DNA from: Neolentinus lepideus HHB14362 ss-1
Lineage: Eukaryota > Basidiomycota > Agaricomycetes > Gloeophyllales > Gloeophyllaceae
DNA: 64,000 bases
Direction: 5' to 3'
Assembly (NCBI GenBank): GCA_001632425.1
Contig: KV425578.1
Coordinates: 151,165-215,164 of the forward strand
Shown: in pieces, positions 10,546 to 21,489 of the stretch
Layout of the letters: every line of letters begins with the position of its first letter
How positions within the stretch are numbered: position 1 is the first letter of the stretch
The notes under the pieces: model-generated
What the model was told of the DNA's origin: nothing
What the model saw: only the letters and a program-made list of their open reading frames with translations
Databases searched by the model: none
Program-made: the position numbers and the translations under genes

Positions 10546-12065
10546 CTACTGCTGGATCCCAAACGGCGCATCCGATGTCCACTGAACACCGACGGGATAT
10601 TGCAATTGAGGAGACGGCAGACCCTGGTGGAACGGTACAGAAAACCGCTGCTGGACATTGTGAGGCTGCAAAAATATCGGCGTCACATCCGTAGCGCCGC
10701 TCGACATCGACCGACCATGCCCATGCACCAAAAATTGCGAGGACAAAGGCGACGCAGAGCTGTAAAACCAAGGAATGAATAAGCTACAAAATCTCGAGGA
10801 AGGGGTAAGGACAACGCAACGTACTGGGGAACATCCAGACTCCCAGCCCTATCGCGCACAGATGACAGCGGGTACGCCCTCGCACGACTGAGCATATCCC
10901 TATGGACCGCCTCATCATCCATCGACACGTCCGACGCAAAGCTTGCCCTGCTCGCCGCCGACCCGACGTCCCTCGGCACATCCGCCCGCGGGCGCACCGT
11001 CATCTGCTCAGCCCCGAGCCATCCAGGATTCGGATTCGGATTCTGGAGTAGCGCAGCCTGAATGCGCCGTTGCCCGTAATTCGACTCAGCCCCGAGATTG
11101 AGCGGGGGCGGTCTGGCCTTGAGCTTCCTCTGCCCGCCAGACGAAGCAGGCCGCGACGGCGGCGGCGGAGAATTTTGGCGGCGCACCACAGCGGGGATGA
11201 CGTCAATCTCCGGCTTCACATCGGGGAGGGAGACGACCGACGAGCGCCGCGAGGAGGGCGACGAGGTGGGGCTGCCGCTGGAGGTGCTGAGCGGGGGAAG
11301 CGGGGGCTTGTTCTTGCGCTTATTAGGCCCGCGCATGCGCCGCTCCGATGCGTACTCGCATATAAGGCCCCGACTGACGCATCGCGCGCACGTAGGGTGC
11401 TCTCCGCTGCACTGCGGGACGTGAGTACAGACGCACTTGACGCGGAAGGTGGAGGGTTTTTGACATACTTTGGCTTTCCTAGCACGGCACTTCTCGCACG
11501 CCTGCGCCGTGCGCAGACGGGGGTGCTCAGCGGAGCGGTAAAACATGTTGTTATTGGGATCCAGCGAGCCCGCCATCGCCCACTGCTCGTGAGGGATGCC
11601 GGCTGGGGGTGCGGAGCCGGATGGCTGGGGCTGTATTGGCTGATGAGAGACATACGAGTCGAAGGCCTGCTGAGGGTAGACGGGCTGCTCGTTTGGAAGA
11701 GAGCCACCTCGGATGTCAGTGGATGGTCCGGGAAAGGTAAAGTTCGGATCGAGTGCAGCCCAATGAGAGTCGGGAGGGGGTAATTGTGGTTGGTAAGGTT
11801 GCCCCCCTCTGGGGCTCTGGGGGACATCATACTGGGGGTGCGGCGCCGGCGCCATGTTTAGCGGTGAGAGATAGTCGTGAGAATAGTAGAATTGGTCGAC
11901 ACCGTAAGGCTGCTGGGCTTGGAGGTAGAGCGACAGCTCTTGCGGGTGGTAGGTGTTGTCGATGCCGAGAGCGTTCTCCGGCGAGGATGCGGTTGGGGGG
12001 TATGCTGGAAGGTAGTCCTTGGGTTCCATCGCAAATGGGGAGGGGTCGATGAATTCACAGAACAT
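10546..12065 (-). CDS. Zn2Cys6 fungal transcription factor
   Basis: Probable DNA-binding regulator in the nucleus. The start MFCEFIDPSPFAMEPKDYLP is followed by a long Pro/Gln/Tyr-rich region, then the zinc cluster. After removing a 57 nt intron (11412-11468) this reads [28 protein letters not shown], the classic CX2CX6CX6CX2CX6C spacing. A basic linker (RRMRGPNKRKNK) follows, then Ser/Pro-rich sequence. A second intron (10760-10824, phase 2) restores the frame to a Gln/Pro-rich C-terminus ending VQWTSDAPFGIQQ-stop. No fungal-specific middle homology domain was recognised, so the protein of about 460 residues is small for the class. The 57 nt intron has no stop and is a multiple of three, so its retention would split the zinc cluster in frame. 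Target genes are unknown; the AA9 gene is the next gene along. Confidence 0.85.
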
Positions 12066-13288
12066 ATCAAGTGCTGCGGAGAGCGAGAGGAGGTGCGTCG
12101 AGTAGCAAAGGCAGATAACTTATAACAGCAGTGAATAATGGACAACGTGATGTGAAGGCGATTGCTTAGAACCTGGACATTTTTATGGAGGGGGGTGCCC
12201 GAGACTTCCAGTGCCGGAAGCTGCGTCTTAATTAAGTCAATTGTCGGAAAGGGATCGTAGCGATCGACAGGCCGGTATCATTTTCTGCCTGGACCAAAAT
12301 GGAAGGTCAACAATGAAGTCTGCCTTCCCGGCGGCCCACTCGATCCAGAAGCCACACCCTCAGGCCACGTCTATTCTCTTTCCTGTCGATGGCGCAAAGG
12401 AATATATATCTGCGACGAAATATTATCAAACAGTATTGATTGGCGATACAAACACACGCGAAAATCTGACATGACTCCCATCGGACCAGATTGCATCAAC
12501 GTCAACCTGTCATCCTCGTCTTACTGAAAATGCAGAGTCAGCACCGACGGCTGGGAAGCTCGCCTTATTGGCAATACGGCCAGGACGCCCACAACGAGCG
12601 CCAACAATGCGTTCTCGACCGTTCCCCCGCTCATGTGCATGATTACTGAATTGACGCAGCAGCAATTGCTCGTGCACTGAGGGCGATATCCTGGCGCATG
12701 ACTTTTAGACCTCTCCAGGCCACCGGGGGAGCGGAGGACCACATCACAATTTCCTGGTTTCTTCACAAATCACACGTGCCACAGTCGGCGTGACGATCCC
12801 GCTCGGACCGGTAATTGTGATAGCCGAGCCAATAGTGGACCGGACAACGTGGACACTGAAGCTGCGAAGGCGAAATCACTCGACGAGAACGAGATGGTCT
12901 CAGATCGACGTTCACACTAACATTGCAGGGAAACAGAAGAGCAGCAGACTCTCTCGCTTACTTCGAACATCGCGAAGAACGTGACAGTGACGCGTTCTCC
13001 TCGCACCCGAACAGCACGCGCACGCAGCTCACGTGAAAGCGGGAGAGGAGAGTATGATACAGCGATTGCATTCAAAGGCTAGCAAATAATCGTAACGACG
13101 GTGGTGATACAGCAGTAAGACGTAGGTAGTATACAAAGAGCGACCATGATAATAGATACATAACACCCAAGCTTCGCAAATAACATCAATAAGTTAGCCA
13201 GCCAGCATGTAAGTCGTCGTCGTCTCGTCGTCATCATGACCAGTCGTGATGAGACATAAAATACAATCTATGAACAGCAAGTTACAAG
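12066..13288. other. Intergenic region between the zinc-cluster factor and AA9
   Basis: No gene is supported. It contains the 5' flank of the zinc-cluster gene and the 3' flank of the AA9 gene. Scattered short frames such as the minus-strand one at 12521-12766 have no recognisable features. Confidence 0.5.
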
Positions 13289-14636
13289 TTACCGCTGGTG
13301 CGTAGCAGTCTGGAAGTCGTTCAAGAGCCGCTTCATCACGCGGCTAAAATGGCGTGGATAGTTCGCGTTGAGGTTGCCCTGCGTAGTGTTGACAGAGTGC
13401 GCCTTGAGCGAACACTTGCCAGAGCCAGGGGCCGCTGCAACGGTGCCACCCGTCGGGGACGCTTGCGACCCACTCGCCGAGGCAGTAGCGGAGGCAGCAC
13501 CGGAGCCCGTGGCACTCGCGGTGCTGCCGCCCTGGCCGCCAACGGTGCCAGTGTCGCCCGACACGAGGTTGCTCAGAGGTGGGCCGGGGAAGACGTACGA
13601 CGAGCCGGGGTCGTAGACCTGCGTATTTCGCAGTCAACATCGGGATTAGGTTACGCGGGATCTGCACTCACGTTAGGGTCGTAGATGCCGGGGTCCGAGT
13701 CCGAGTAGGCGCCAGGGAACGAGACGGTCTGGTTCGGCGTGCCGTTGCCGTTGCCCGTGACGCGCACCTGCGTGCACGAGGGGTAGAACTCGGCGCCACC
13801 CATCGATGTGGCGAGGTGCAGCGCGATGATCTCGTGGCGGATGAGGTAGTCGCCCGGTTCGATGTTGGAAGGCAGAGTGACGGTGTAGGTAGCGCGGTTC
13901 ACTGTAGGATAGATAATGAAGGTCAGAACGGGTGCCAGACAGAGGAGGATGAGGTGGTGCGGTCAAGTGGCTGTGCCCACATGGCTCCTGCCACATTTGT
14001 TCTCGCAACAGATCTGCACAGAACACCGTGGCCCTGCCCGCCCTGACCAAGCTGAGGAGGGGCCACTGGGCAGGAACGCACTCCAGCCCACGAACACTTC
14101 CACGCACGCTCAAAGAAAACAGTACGTACTGATTTCCTGCTGCACCCAAGTCGAAGAATCGTTCGCCTCCTTGCCAACTTCGTCAATCTTGAACCATTTA
14201 GTGTCCGTCGCGGTGTACTTGTCGCACGTCGTGCCCTCGCACGCTCCCATATAGGTCATCAGCGGGCCCGTATTATGCGGCCACTACCACCACCACCACA
14301 AACACACATCAGCACCAGCCTCCAATCACTAGAGCCAGCACTCACGTTCTGGCCATCCCCCCCGGACCACGTAAAGGTGACCTTGCTCCCGGGATCCGCA
14401 GTCGCTACCTCCGACGCCACCTGCGCATCGTACCCGCAGAACATATCCTTGTTCGTCGCGCCCTTCACCGGGGAGATGGTGCTGATCTGGCGGATGGGGC
14501 TGGGGCTGGTGTCCCCCCCGGGGTTGTTGCCCTGGTACGTCTGGCCGTTGACGACCACCTGCGAGACGAAGCCGTGCGCGGAGACGTATGGCACGGCCGC
14601 GAGCAGAGACAGCAAGACCGTCGTCGTCGTCTTCAT
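13289..14636 (-). CDS. AA9 lytic polysaccharide monooxygenase (formerly GH61), secreted
   Basis: Copper enzyme that oxidatively cleaves cellulose or related glucans outside the cell. Four exons (14346-14636, 14130-14283, 13672-13901, 13289-13618) join in frame to 334 residues. A 20-residue signal peptide ends VPYVSA, so the mature protein begins HGFVSQVVVNGQTY. That places the first histidine-brace residue at the N-terminus. The second brace histidine is in WPHNTGPLMTYM near residue 100. RHEIIALH and the axial tyrosine in GAEFYPSCTQVRV are conserved. The catalytic domain ends near GSSYVFPGPPL, followed by a Gly/Ser/Ala/Thr linker. The tail carries one Cys and is basic (HFSRVMKRLLNDF), not a CBM1. 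The second intron (13902-14129, 228 nt) is long for this genome, so a tiny exon could be hidden there. Confidence 0.93.
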
Positions 14637-15882
14637 TGTTGCGGGTCGAGTAAAAAGAGAACGTGGAGCGTAAAAATAAATGTAGCAGCGTAAACGCGAC
14701 TCGTCAAGAGCCGTGCAGCGGTGAGTTGGCCAAGATGATGGTGATGTGATAGGCCCTGCCGGCTTTTATACTCGACAGACAAGGGCAGCAGCATACAATG
14801 GCGGGCCTCGTGTAGCCATCCCTCGCCCGTCCGGAAAAGAAGGCACAATAGCGGACATGCGCGCTTTGATCCGGGCATCCGACTCAATCATTGCCATATC
14901 CGGTGCTGCGGTCCGGGGTCCGTCCGTATATGGCATCCTGGATACCTTCATTAAACTTGTTGTTTTTACGCTTCCGTGAGGCTCTGCTTCTGCAGAACCA
15001 CTGCACGCAACCAGTCATCGCGACAATAAAATATCTATATTACGCATGAAAGCGAGATAACATCCTCGGAGATGATTCTTGCCTTTGCTTTGTTTTCGAA
15101 CCGACAAGCAGCACGTACGGTCCGCTCGCGTACGTGGTGGCAGACTCGGAAAGGGGCGGCATCAGCGCGGTGATCGTCGATAAAGGCGGCTGGTCTGGAA
15201 TGCACAGTCAAAGCAGAGTCAGAAATAAGCTCTACACGCGCACAAGGCACCATAATGGAATCTGCGGACGTGGAAGTCTATCGACCGCGGCAATATTAGC
15301 CCGAGCCAACAGAGTTGGCCGTCAGCTTTCAAATGATCTAGCTGATCTCTGGATCAATGAGACCTTCAGGCAATCTGGGGTTGGCCTCGTACGCGCGCAA
15401 CGTGTTCGACGCCCTGGTCTATTGCCGGAGCTGCGTGTCTTTAGTTTGGAGGGGAACTGTAGATTAACATCTGGTCGTAAAAATAGTGCAGCCTCACGGG
15501 ACTGGGCGGAGAATGCCACATGACATGTCAGTTTTCTATGAAGCCCGTATGGAGGCCGTCTTCGCCATTCTGAAAGAGAGTTTTCTGACGCGAAGACGCA
15601 TGTTTTTGCAGTTGACCTAGAGAGCACCGTTTGGGTGCGGCTGTGCGCATGTCTTCACCTCCTCTCCAGATCACTCGCATCTACTTGATAAATTAATGAT
15701 GTGCTCACCACTGTACTGACATTGAAGCTATGAGTTACGAGGCCTTCTAGATGCATCCCTTTCACGTTGCAGGTTTCGAACAAATGTTCCACGAACATTC
15801 CTGTCTTGTCCTGTCTCGGAAACCCACCGAAGAGTAGAACCTCGTCGACATTGTATAACTTACACCCGCACTTGACATCATA
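14637..15882. other. Intergenic region upstream of AA9
   Basis: Holds the promoter of the AA9 gene (minus strand). A TATA-like TTTTATAC occurs near 14765 in plus orientation. No further gene or repeat is seen; short frames in 15130-15630 lack features. Confidence 0.5.
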
Positions 15883-16975
15883 TTACTTCCTGCCGTCAAT
15901 CGCAGGAATAATATCCAAGAAAGAATCCACGACCAGATCCACCTCTCCCCCCTCCTCCTTCGTCTTCACAGCAGCTCTCTCTTCCGCCGAGTCTTCAGTC
16001 GGCCTGCGTACATAGATCGTCTTCAGCCCGAAGCTAGCGGCCGCCCGGAGGTCCTTGATGTGCGCGGCCACCATCGCAACCTCAGACGGGGGGAGGGCGA
16101 GGTGGTGGGCTGCCCCGAGGTAGGTCTTCGGGTTCCTGTATGAAGAGCAAGAGGCAAGATGCCTCGTGATTGGAACAGAAAGGCGAGATGAGTGAGTGCA
16201 CGTACGGTTTGTATGAACCAAGAAGTTCACCGGAGAACACGGTGTCCCACGGCAAATTGGCGTGTTTAGCCTGGGGTCCTCGTCAGTCAGCTCGTGCCAC
16301 CATGATTGACCTGTACACATATACGCTCCAAACGTACCATGTCCACGAGCAACCTCACATTACCATTGGACAGCGTAGCAATAATGAAACGCTTCTTGAG
16401 TTCGTAGAGACCCTCGCTAGAATCGCGCCAGCCTGGGCGGTTGTATATCAATACAACGGTACTTTAAATTGTAGGAGAATGCATGGGACCATCGAGTTTG
16501 TGCCACGCGAGGTTCATCTCTGCTCGCTTATCTTCGTCCCAGGTCTTCCCGAGATGAGACCATCTGGGAGAGCTTAACATCTCATCTAGGATCTATAGAA
16601 TTCAGTTCAATATGTGAAGGACAAGGGTTGTGTGCTCACCTCTCTGTGCATAGTATCAACGTTTAGGGTCCCTTGACCGGTCTGAGCCGTCTGTACGCTG
16701 GCGAGAGATACAATTGGTACACATATGGAGCAAGATCACGATCATCAATGACGCAGCGCGTACGTTCTAGTCGAGTAGCCCGCCCTCCATTCTTCTGCGA
16801 ATGCGATCCAATCTGAACGGATTGCGCGTAGCTAGGTTCAGGCTTCATGAAGTCTGAGGCAGTTGAAGGACCCACCCTCAGACAATTCGTTGGACTCGGC
16901 TAGTATACGTGACACAGTACCTCGCCAATCTACAACAGTGCCGAAGACGTCGAAGACGAGTGCCTTTACTTGCAT
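15883..16975 (-). CDS. Haloacid dehalogenase, type II (L-2-haloacid dehalogenase-like)
   Basis: HAD-superfamily hydrolase. The start MQVKALVFDVFGTVVDWRG holds motif I with the nucleophilic Asp in FDVFGT. Later exons give DWIAFAEEWRAGYSTR, GTLNVDTMHREILDEMLSSP and LAWHKLDGWRDSSEGLYELKK. ATLSNGNVRLLVDM is motif II. LLGSYKPNPKTYLGA carries the motif III lysine. MVAAHIKDLRAA is the acidic motif IV region. The gene ends LDIIPAIDGRK-stop. Several short introns are needed; one donor near 16480 (GTCCCA) is weak and should be checked. In this subfamily the enzyme hydrolyses 2-haloalkanoic acids, but many fungal members have unknown substrates. A tRNA-Gly gene on the same strand lies 54 bases upstream. 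Confidence 0.87.
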
Positions 16976-17003
16976 TGTGGGTCCAAACGGAGGTAAATTG
17001 TTT

Positions 17004-17010
17004 AAAAAAA
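17004..17010 (-). terminator. Pol III terminator of tRNA-Gly
   Basis: Seven consecutive T on the minus strand (A on plus) 19 bases past the tRNA 3' end, a standard RNA polymerase III stop. It sits only 28 bases before the ATG of the dehalogenase gene. Confidence 0.75.
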
Positions 17011-17029
17011 CCTGAAAATTGAGAACAGA

Positions 17030-17101
17030 TACGCCGAACGGGAATCGAACCCGTGCCGCTTGCTTGGAAGGCAAGCATGATAACCACTTCACCATCGGCG
17101 T
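17030..17101 (-). tRNA. tRNA-Gly, anticodon UCC
   Basis: A 72-nt cloverleaf can be folded by eye. The 7 bp acceptor stem ACGCCGA/TCGGCGT is perfect. The D arm follows, then a 5 bp anticodon stem CTTGC/GCAAG around loop CTTCCAA with anticodon TCC, a 4-base variable loop, and T arm ACGGG/CCCGT with loop TTCGATT. The discriminator base is A. Internal promoter boxes fit: A box TGGTGAAGTGG and B box GGTTCGATTCC. There is no intron, and CCA is not encoded, as expected in eukaryotes. Confidence 0.96.
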
Positions 17102-17840
17102 GTAGAACACAGGAATATTGGACTAAATATTTCACTTCGGCTCCTGCAATAGGTCGGAGAACACATGTCCTTGACATCCGCCGGATTTCCCCGGACACCC
17201 TTCAGCCTAATTTCGGGACCCCTCCAATGGACTATGGGATGTTTGACTCGCTCTGTTTCCTGCGTTTACATCCATTTGATTATGTTCTCTTATCCACATA
17301 CTACACTTGTAGGGATCCTTACCTACTTGGATATTCCGCCAGCACTAGCACCGTGACACCCAGTGCCGTGAACACAATGGTAGATGGTAGACGGGACTAA
17401 TAAATATTAGTTTTGAGTATTAGGACAACGAGGAATGTGTGGGATTCACTTTTGTGAGCCAACCAAGGAGATCTGACCCACTATCTTAAGTGCTAATCTA
17501 GCAACCACTCTAGTTCAGGGCCGACGGTAATAGCGTTGACTGCATGAAGGCCCATAGCTGGGAGTTGGGGCGGATTTGCGGTGTTTGCTGTGAATCCCCT
17601 TTCAGGGTAAAAACTGGCCGAGTACCTTATATAGCTGCTACCTATAGCTGCTACCTACGGCGTATTATCTCTGGCACTGCACGTCGATGCGAATTTCCTG
17701 AGACTTAATTTATAATTGCGGCACAGGCGTCGACTCTATAGGGAGGTACTCTTGAAAGGTTAAATCAGCGTCTGCATTGGCTCGATTACGTTCATCTGAC
17801 GATATATACTAGTATTAGTGCATTAGGGTAGAGTGCGGAG
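17102..17840. other. Intergenic region
   Basis: No gene or repeat recognised. It contains the upstream flank of the tRNA and the 3' flank of the CDCA7-like gene (minus strand). A small tandem CTATAGCTGCTAC occurs near 17630-17656. Confidence 0.5.
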
Positions 17841-20800
17841 TTACTTTGAGATCAGATCTTGGCGCCCATCCGATTGTGCAGCAGCGAGAGCCAAATGCAT
17901 AGCCCGCGCAACGTCCAATGTCCCCAAGCCCAGGTTTACTCTCGACTCGCCGACCACCGCATTGTCCGAGTTCCATTCCCCTTGACCATCGTTTGCGCCA
18001 ACTTGTGCATCGTCCTGGGCATCTTCGTCATCAGAAAGTTCCGTCAGAGGTGATAGGGATGGCGTGTAGGCATATGAAGCGATTATATCTCCCAGGAAGG
18101 AGTAAGATGCGAGATCCAGATGAGATATGTCGCCCAGGAAAACAGATTGCGCTGTCTGCCATCTGTCTGGAACCGTCTCGGGAATGTCTGGCTCGATATT
18201 TAGCTGCCACACGTCCAACGGCGCGCCAATGAAGACCCTCTTCCTAATAAGCAAAGGGGATGCATCGCAAGCCACAAAGGCAGGGCCAACCCGTTCCCCA
18301 TCCAACCCATATACGGTTCCAAAGAAATTCCCAGGTGCAGGAAGGACTGTAGTCTTCACAGTCCTCGTAGACTCCTTAGGCGGGGGCGGACTCTTCTTGC
18401 GCAGCTTTCCCTCGCCTTTTGCAGCTTTTCTGCTACGGCGCAGATCGCGCTCCGCGATGTACTCTTCGCCGCGCGCTTTGCAGCACAGTGAGCAGTTACA
18501 GTCACCTCGACATAAGGGACATCTGAAGTCCAGATCCTTAGAATCGAACTTAATTTCCGGGTATCTGTATAAAAGTATATCAGAGAAGTTAAGAATGCCG
18601 TCTATTTTGTCACCCAAGAAATGTCTCGCACTCACCGCTTGATTATACAATTCGCGCAATATCTTTTCATACAGGGCATGCCATCGTTAATCGTTCTGCA
18701 CGTCATCTTGAGGATATCTGTAGCACGCCGGCAATGATGGCAGTAGGTAATTCCTCCGTCCGGATCCTTTAACGCAATAGACTTTCCAGGATGCCGGCGC
18801 AGGGCCTTCGACAGAGCTTTCCATAGCTTCTCATACGCGGAATCGCCCTTGGGTCGAGTGAGTTCATCTTGAAGTATCTTGCTCGACTCCCCTTCAACCT
18901 GGTCGGTGACTTCAGAAGGCGATCCCAAGCGGCGTGCTGTAGAACTACCTCCGCCTGGCCTTCCTCGTCCCCTCCGTCTTCCTCTTCCTCTTCTGCCACC
19001 TCGGCCCTTTCCCTTATCCCGAGAGCTGACCGTCCAAGGATCTTGGGCTCCCGGTTTATATATACTATCACCTCGATCCAGAGCATTTACATCCTCATCC
19101 ATGCCCAAATCATCCTCTTCGAAGGACTCTTCCGGGACACGCAAAATAATCCTACGCCGCTCCATCGGAGGCAGAACAGCGGACTCGGCGGGTGCAGGTG
19201 GTTCAGAGGGAAAGGCGCTGGCCTGCGACTGAGAGGAATCGGACACCACTGAATCAGGTGAGAAAGATCGTAGTCGAGCGTTAGGTAACGAGGATTCTGC
19301 CTCTGACACTGATTTTGATGACTGGGGAGACTCCGGTGAGTCGTCGATGTCGAATCCGCCGAGCACTGAGGGATTGATCGTGCCATTTGCGGTGTAGTCG
19401 ACCTCGTAAGAATAATCGCTGGGAGACGTAAGCTTGTCTGCAAACGCAATGTCAATCCCCATTTCTGGATGGGGCAACGGCGTGGTGCTATCCTCAAAAT
19501 CATTCGGGAAGGACGAAACGGTAGCCTGAAAGTCGACAGTATGCCGTTCCTCGTAGTTCTGCTCTATACGCAATGCTTCAGGTGATGAGGAGCGCATTCT
19601 GGCACCTAGAAATACATCGGGCTTGCTTCCAGAGATAAACGCGAAGGGCCCGTCCGAATGTAGCGCAACATCCTCGTTGGCATAGGGCGCATTGATTCTC
19701 CATGGAATCCCTGGTCGCTTTGATGCGTGCGAGGTGTCATTTTCCACGATAACAGGGCCCGAGCCAGGGGGGTCGTCTAGGTGTACGGGAGAGTGAAGCG
19801 GGGGTGGGAGGTGCTCCTTCATTACCTTGGACTTCTGCGAAGTAGTCTGCATATCCAATCGTGGCGAGATATTCTTTGGAAACGCGAGCGGGGATGCGAC
19901 CGGCGTCTTAACAACACTAGACGATACGAGAACCGGCGAACGCACCAATCGTGTTGCCCTAGTAGAAGCGCGACGAGAGCTACCTGAAGTAGAACCTCCC
20001 TGGCCAGAGTAAGCTCTGCCATGAGGTGATAAAGGAGGTGATAAGGGCAGGGGATATGTGTGCGGCTGAGGACCATCGCGTCGTTGCCCGTAGCTCAGAA
20101 CCATTCTGTATTCCTTGTGGGACTGCAGTAGGTGTCTCATAAAGAACTTGCGATGCACGACAGACTCATCCTGTTGCTCGCCAATCTCGACCGGGCGCTC
20201 AAAGCGAGGCGCTGATGGGGTATTTGCAGGGTAGACTGTGATTATTCTCCGACGGCGCTTCAGAGAGGGTGCTGTATTGTCAGACGTCTCGGGCATGATG
20301 GGGATAGAACGCCTGCGCTTCAGTTTGGATGGTGAAGTCGAAGTAACTATAGCATTGCCATTAAAAGATGCCTGCATGGCATCTAGGAGGTTACTTTGTT
20401 GCGCATCATGTCGTGTCGGGTATTCATGCAAAGACGTATAGTCTTCTTTCCGTCGGCCGGGTGGTAGCGAGGGAATGAGTACATAGGGGACTAATTTTCG
20501 GCGAGGAACATCACGTTGCGAGGGTGGAGAAGAATAGGGTTGACGTGTTCGTATTTTTCGAGCATCTCGCACTCGTACTGAGAGCTCGTCTTCCGAAGAC
20601 TGATGGGAGTCCACGTACGTAGAGTCGTCAGAAGACTTAACAATAACCGTTAGAATTAAATTAGAACTAGTAATCCAATCTGAGCCAGATTCTTGCTTAC
20701 CACAATTAGGGATGGTGATTTCGGCTTTGACGATGAAGTAGATGGTGAATGAACAGCCGATAGCTTTTGGCCGTGTGCTTTAGCAGGTGTTTGCGGGGAG

Positions 20801-21296
20801 GCAAGTAGAAGTACCGGGACAAACGGGGAGGCCGTCCGTTCCTTGGAGCGCGGAAGTTCACCAGCGGATACGGACGACGAATCTCGAACTGCTCCAGACT
20901 TAGCCATTCGCTTCTGTACAAAAATGGAAACACTGACCGTACACAGACAGGGAGTGATGTGATATAGACTTATTAACCAAGAAGTCATCAGAGGCCTACA
21001 ATGGGATTATTCCGTAGACTTCAGTGCAAGTCCAAAATGACTAGGATTCACGAACACACCTCAGGCCTGCTCCTGGTATCCAATAGCTTTGTTTCGTTCA
21101 ACGCGTCTCCTGACGCGGAGTCATTTTCATGTAAATCGATGTCATGTGCTCTTGCCGTCGATACAAGCTGGTTGTTTTGTCGCAAGAGAGGTGAACATGA
21201 TCTAGAATTCGACTTGGACAATGCAGACTGATCTCCATCCAAACTACCGTCCCAGTTCCGGAGCTCAGAATATTTGCTAGAAGACATCCCGAACAT
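17841..21296 (-). CDS. CDCA7-type zinc finger protein (zf-4CXXC_R1), ~1057 aa
   Basis: Nuclear protein with the cysteine-rich domain that defines the CDCA7 family, which recruits the HELLS/LSH remodeller in animals. Four exons join in frame: 21060-21296, 20701-20913, 18636-20635, 17841-18564. The first 775 or so residues are low complexity, Ser/Pro/basic and acidic, with a basic [19 protein letters not shown] stretch near residue 720. The zinc domain follows: YCHHCRRATDILKMTC, PCMKRYCANCIIKRY (split by an intron at KR|Y), then FRCPLCRGDCNCSLC. The C-terminal 150 residues include VWQLNIEPDIPETVPDRWQT and an acidic ELSDDEDAQDD patch. Compared from memory with the vertebrate domain, the arginine after the first CxxC and the arginine before Tyr are kept, but the CGxC glycine is replaced (CANC). 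That suggests a divergent fungal subclass. MSSSKYSELR at 21287 is an alternative start. Confidence 0.82.
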
Positions 21297-21489
21297 CGTT
21301 GCATATCCAGAGACAACGATAAATAACGGCGCAAGCTCTGTCGCAGACGAGGAGGGTAAACGGGACAAATAACGCGGCGCTCATAAAGATTCGAATAGAA
21401 TTAGAATTCTGGCAGCGTGTTTACACGCGTTGTGTCACGTTGTGACGATGTGACGAGCGCTGTTGCTCCCCGACTAGCCTTCCGGAAGA

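Noticed and set aside
10082..10771. 229-residue minus-strand open frame beginning with a hydrophobic stretch
   Set aside because: It runs through the last intron and last exon of the zinc-cluster gene in another frame and into the repeat; the spliced frame ending FGIQQ-stop explains the sequence better.
11070..11783. 237-residue plus-strand frame rich in Arg
   Set aside because: Exactly antisense to the Zn2Cys6 coding exon; Arg/Gly-rich composition is a by-product of its Pro/Ser/Ala codons.
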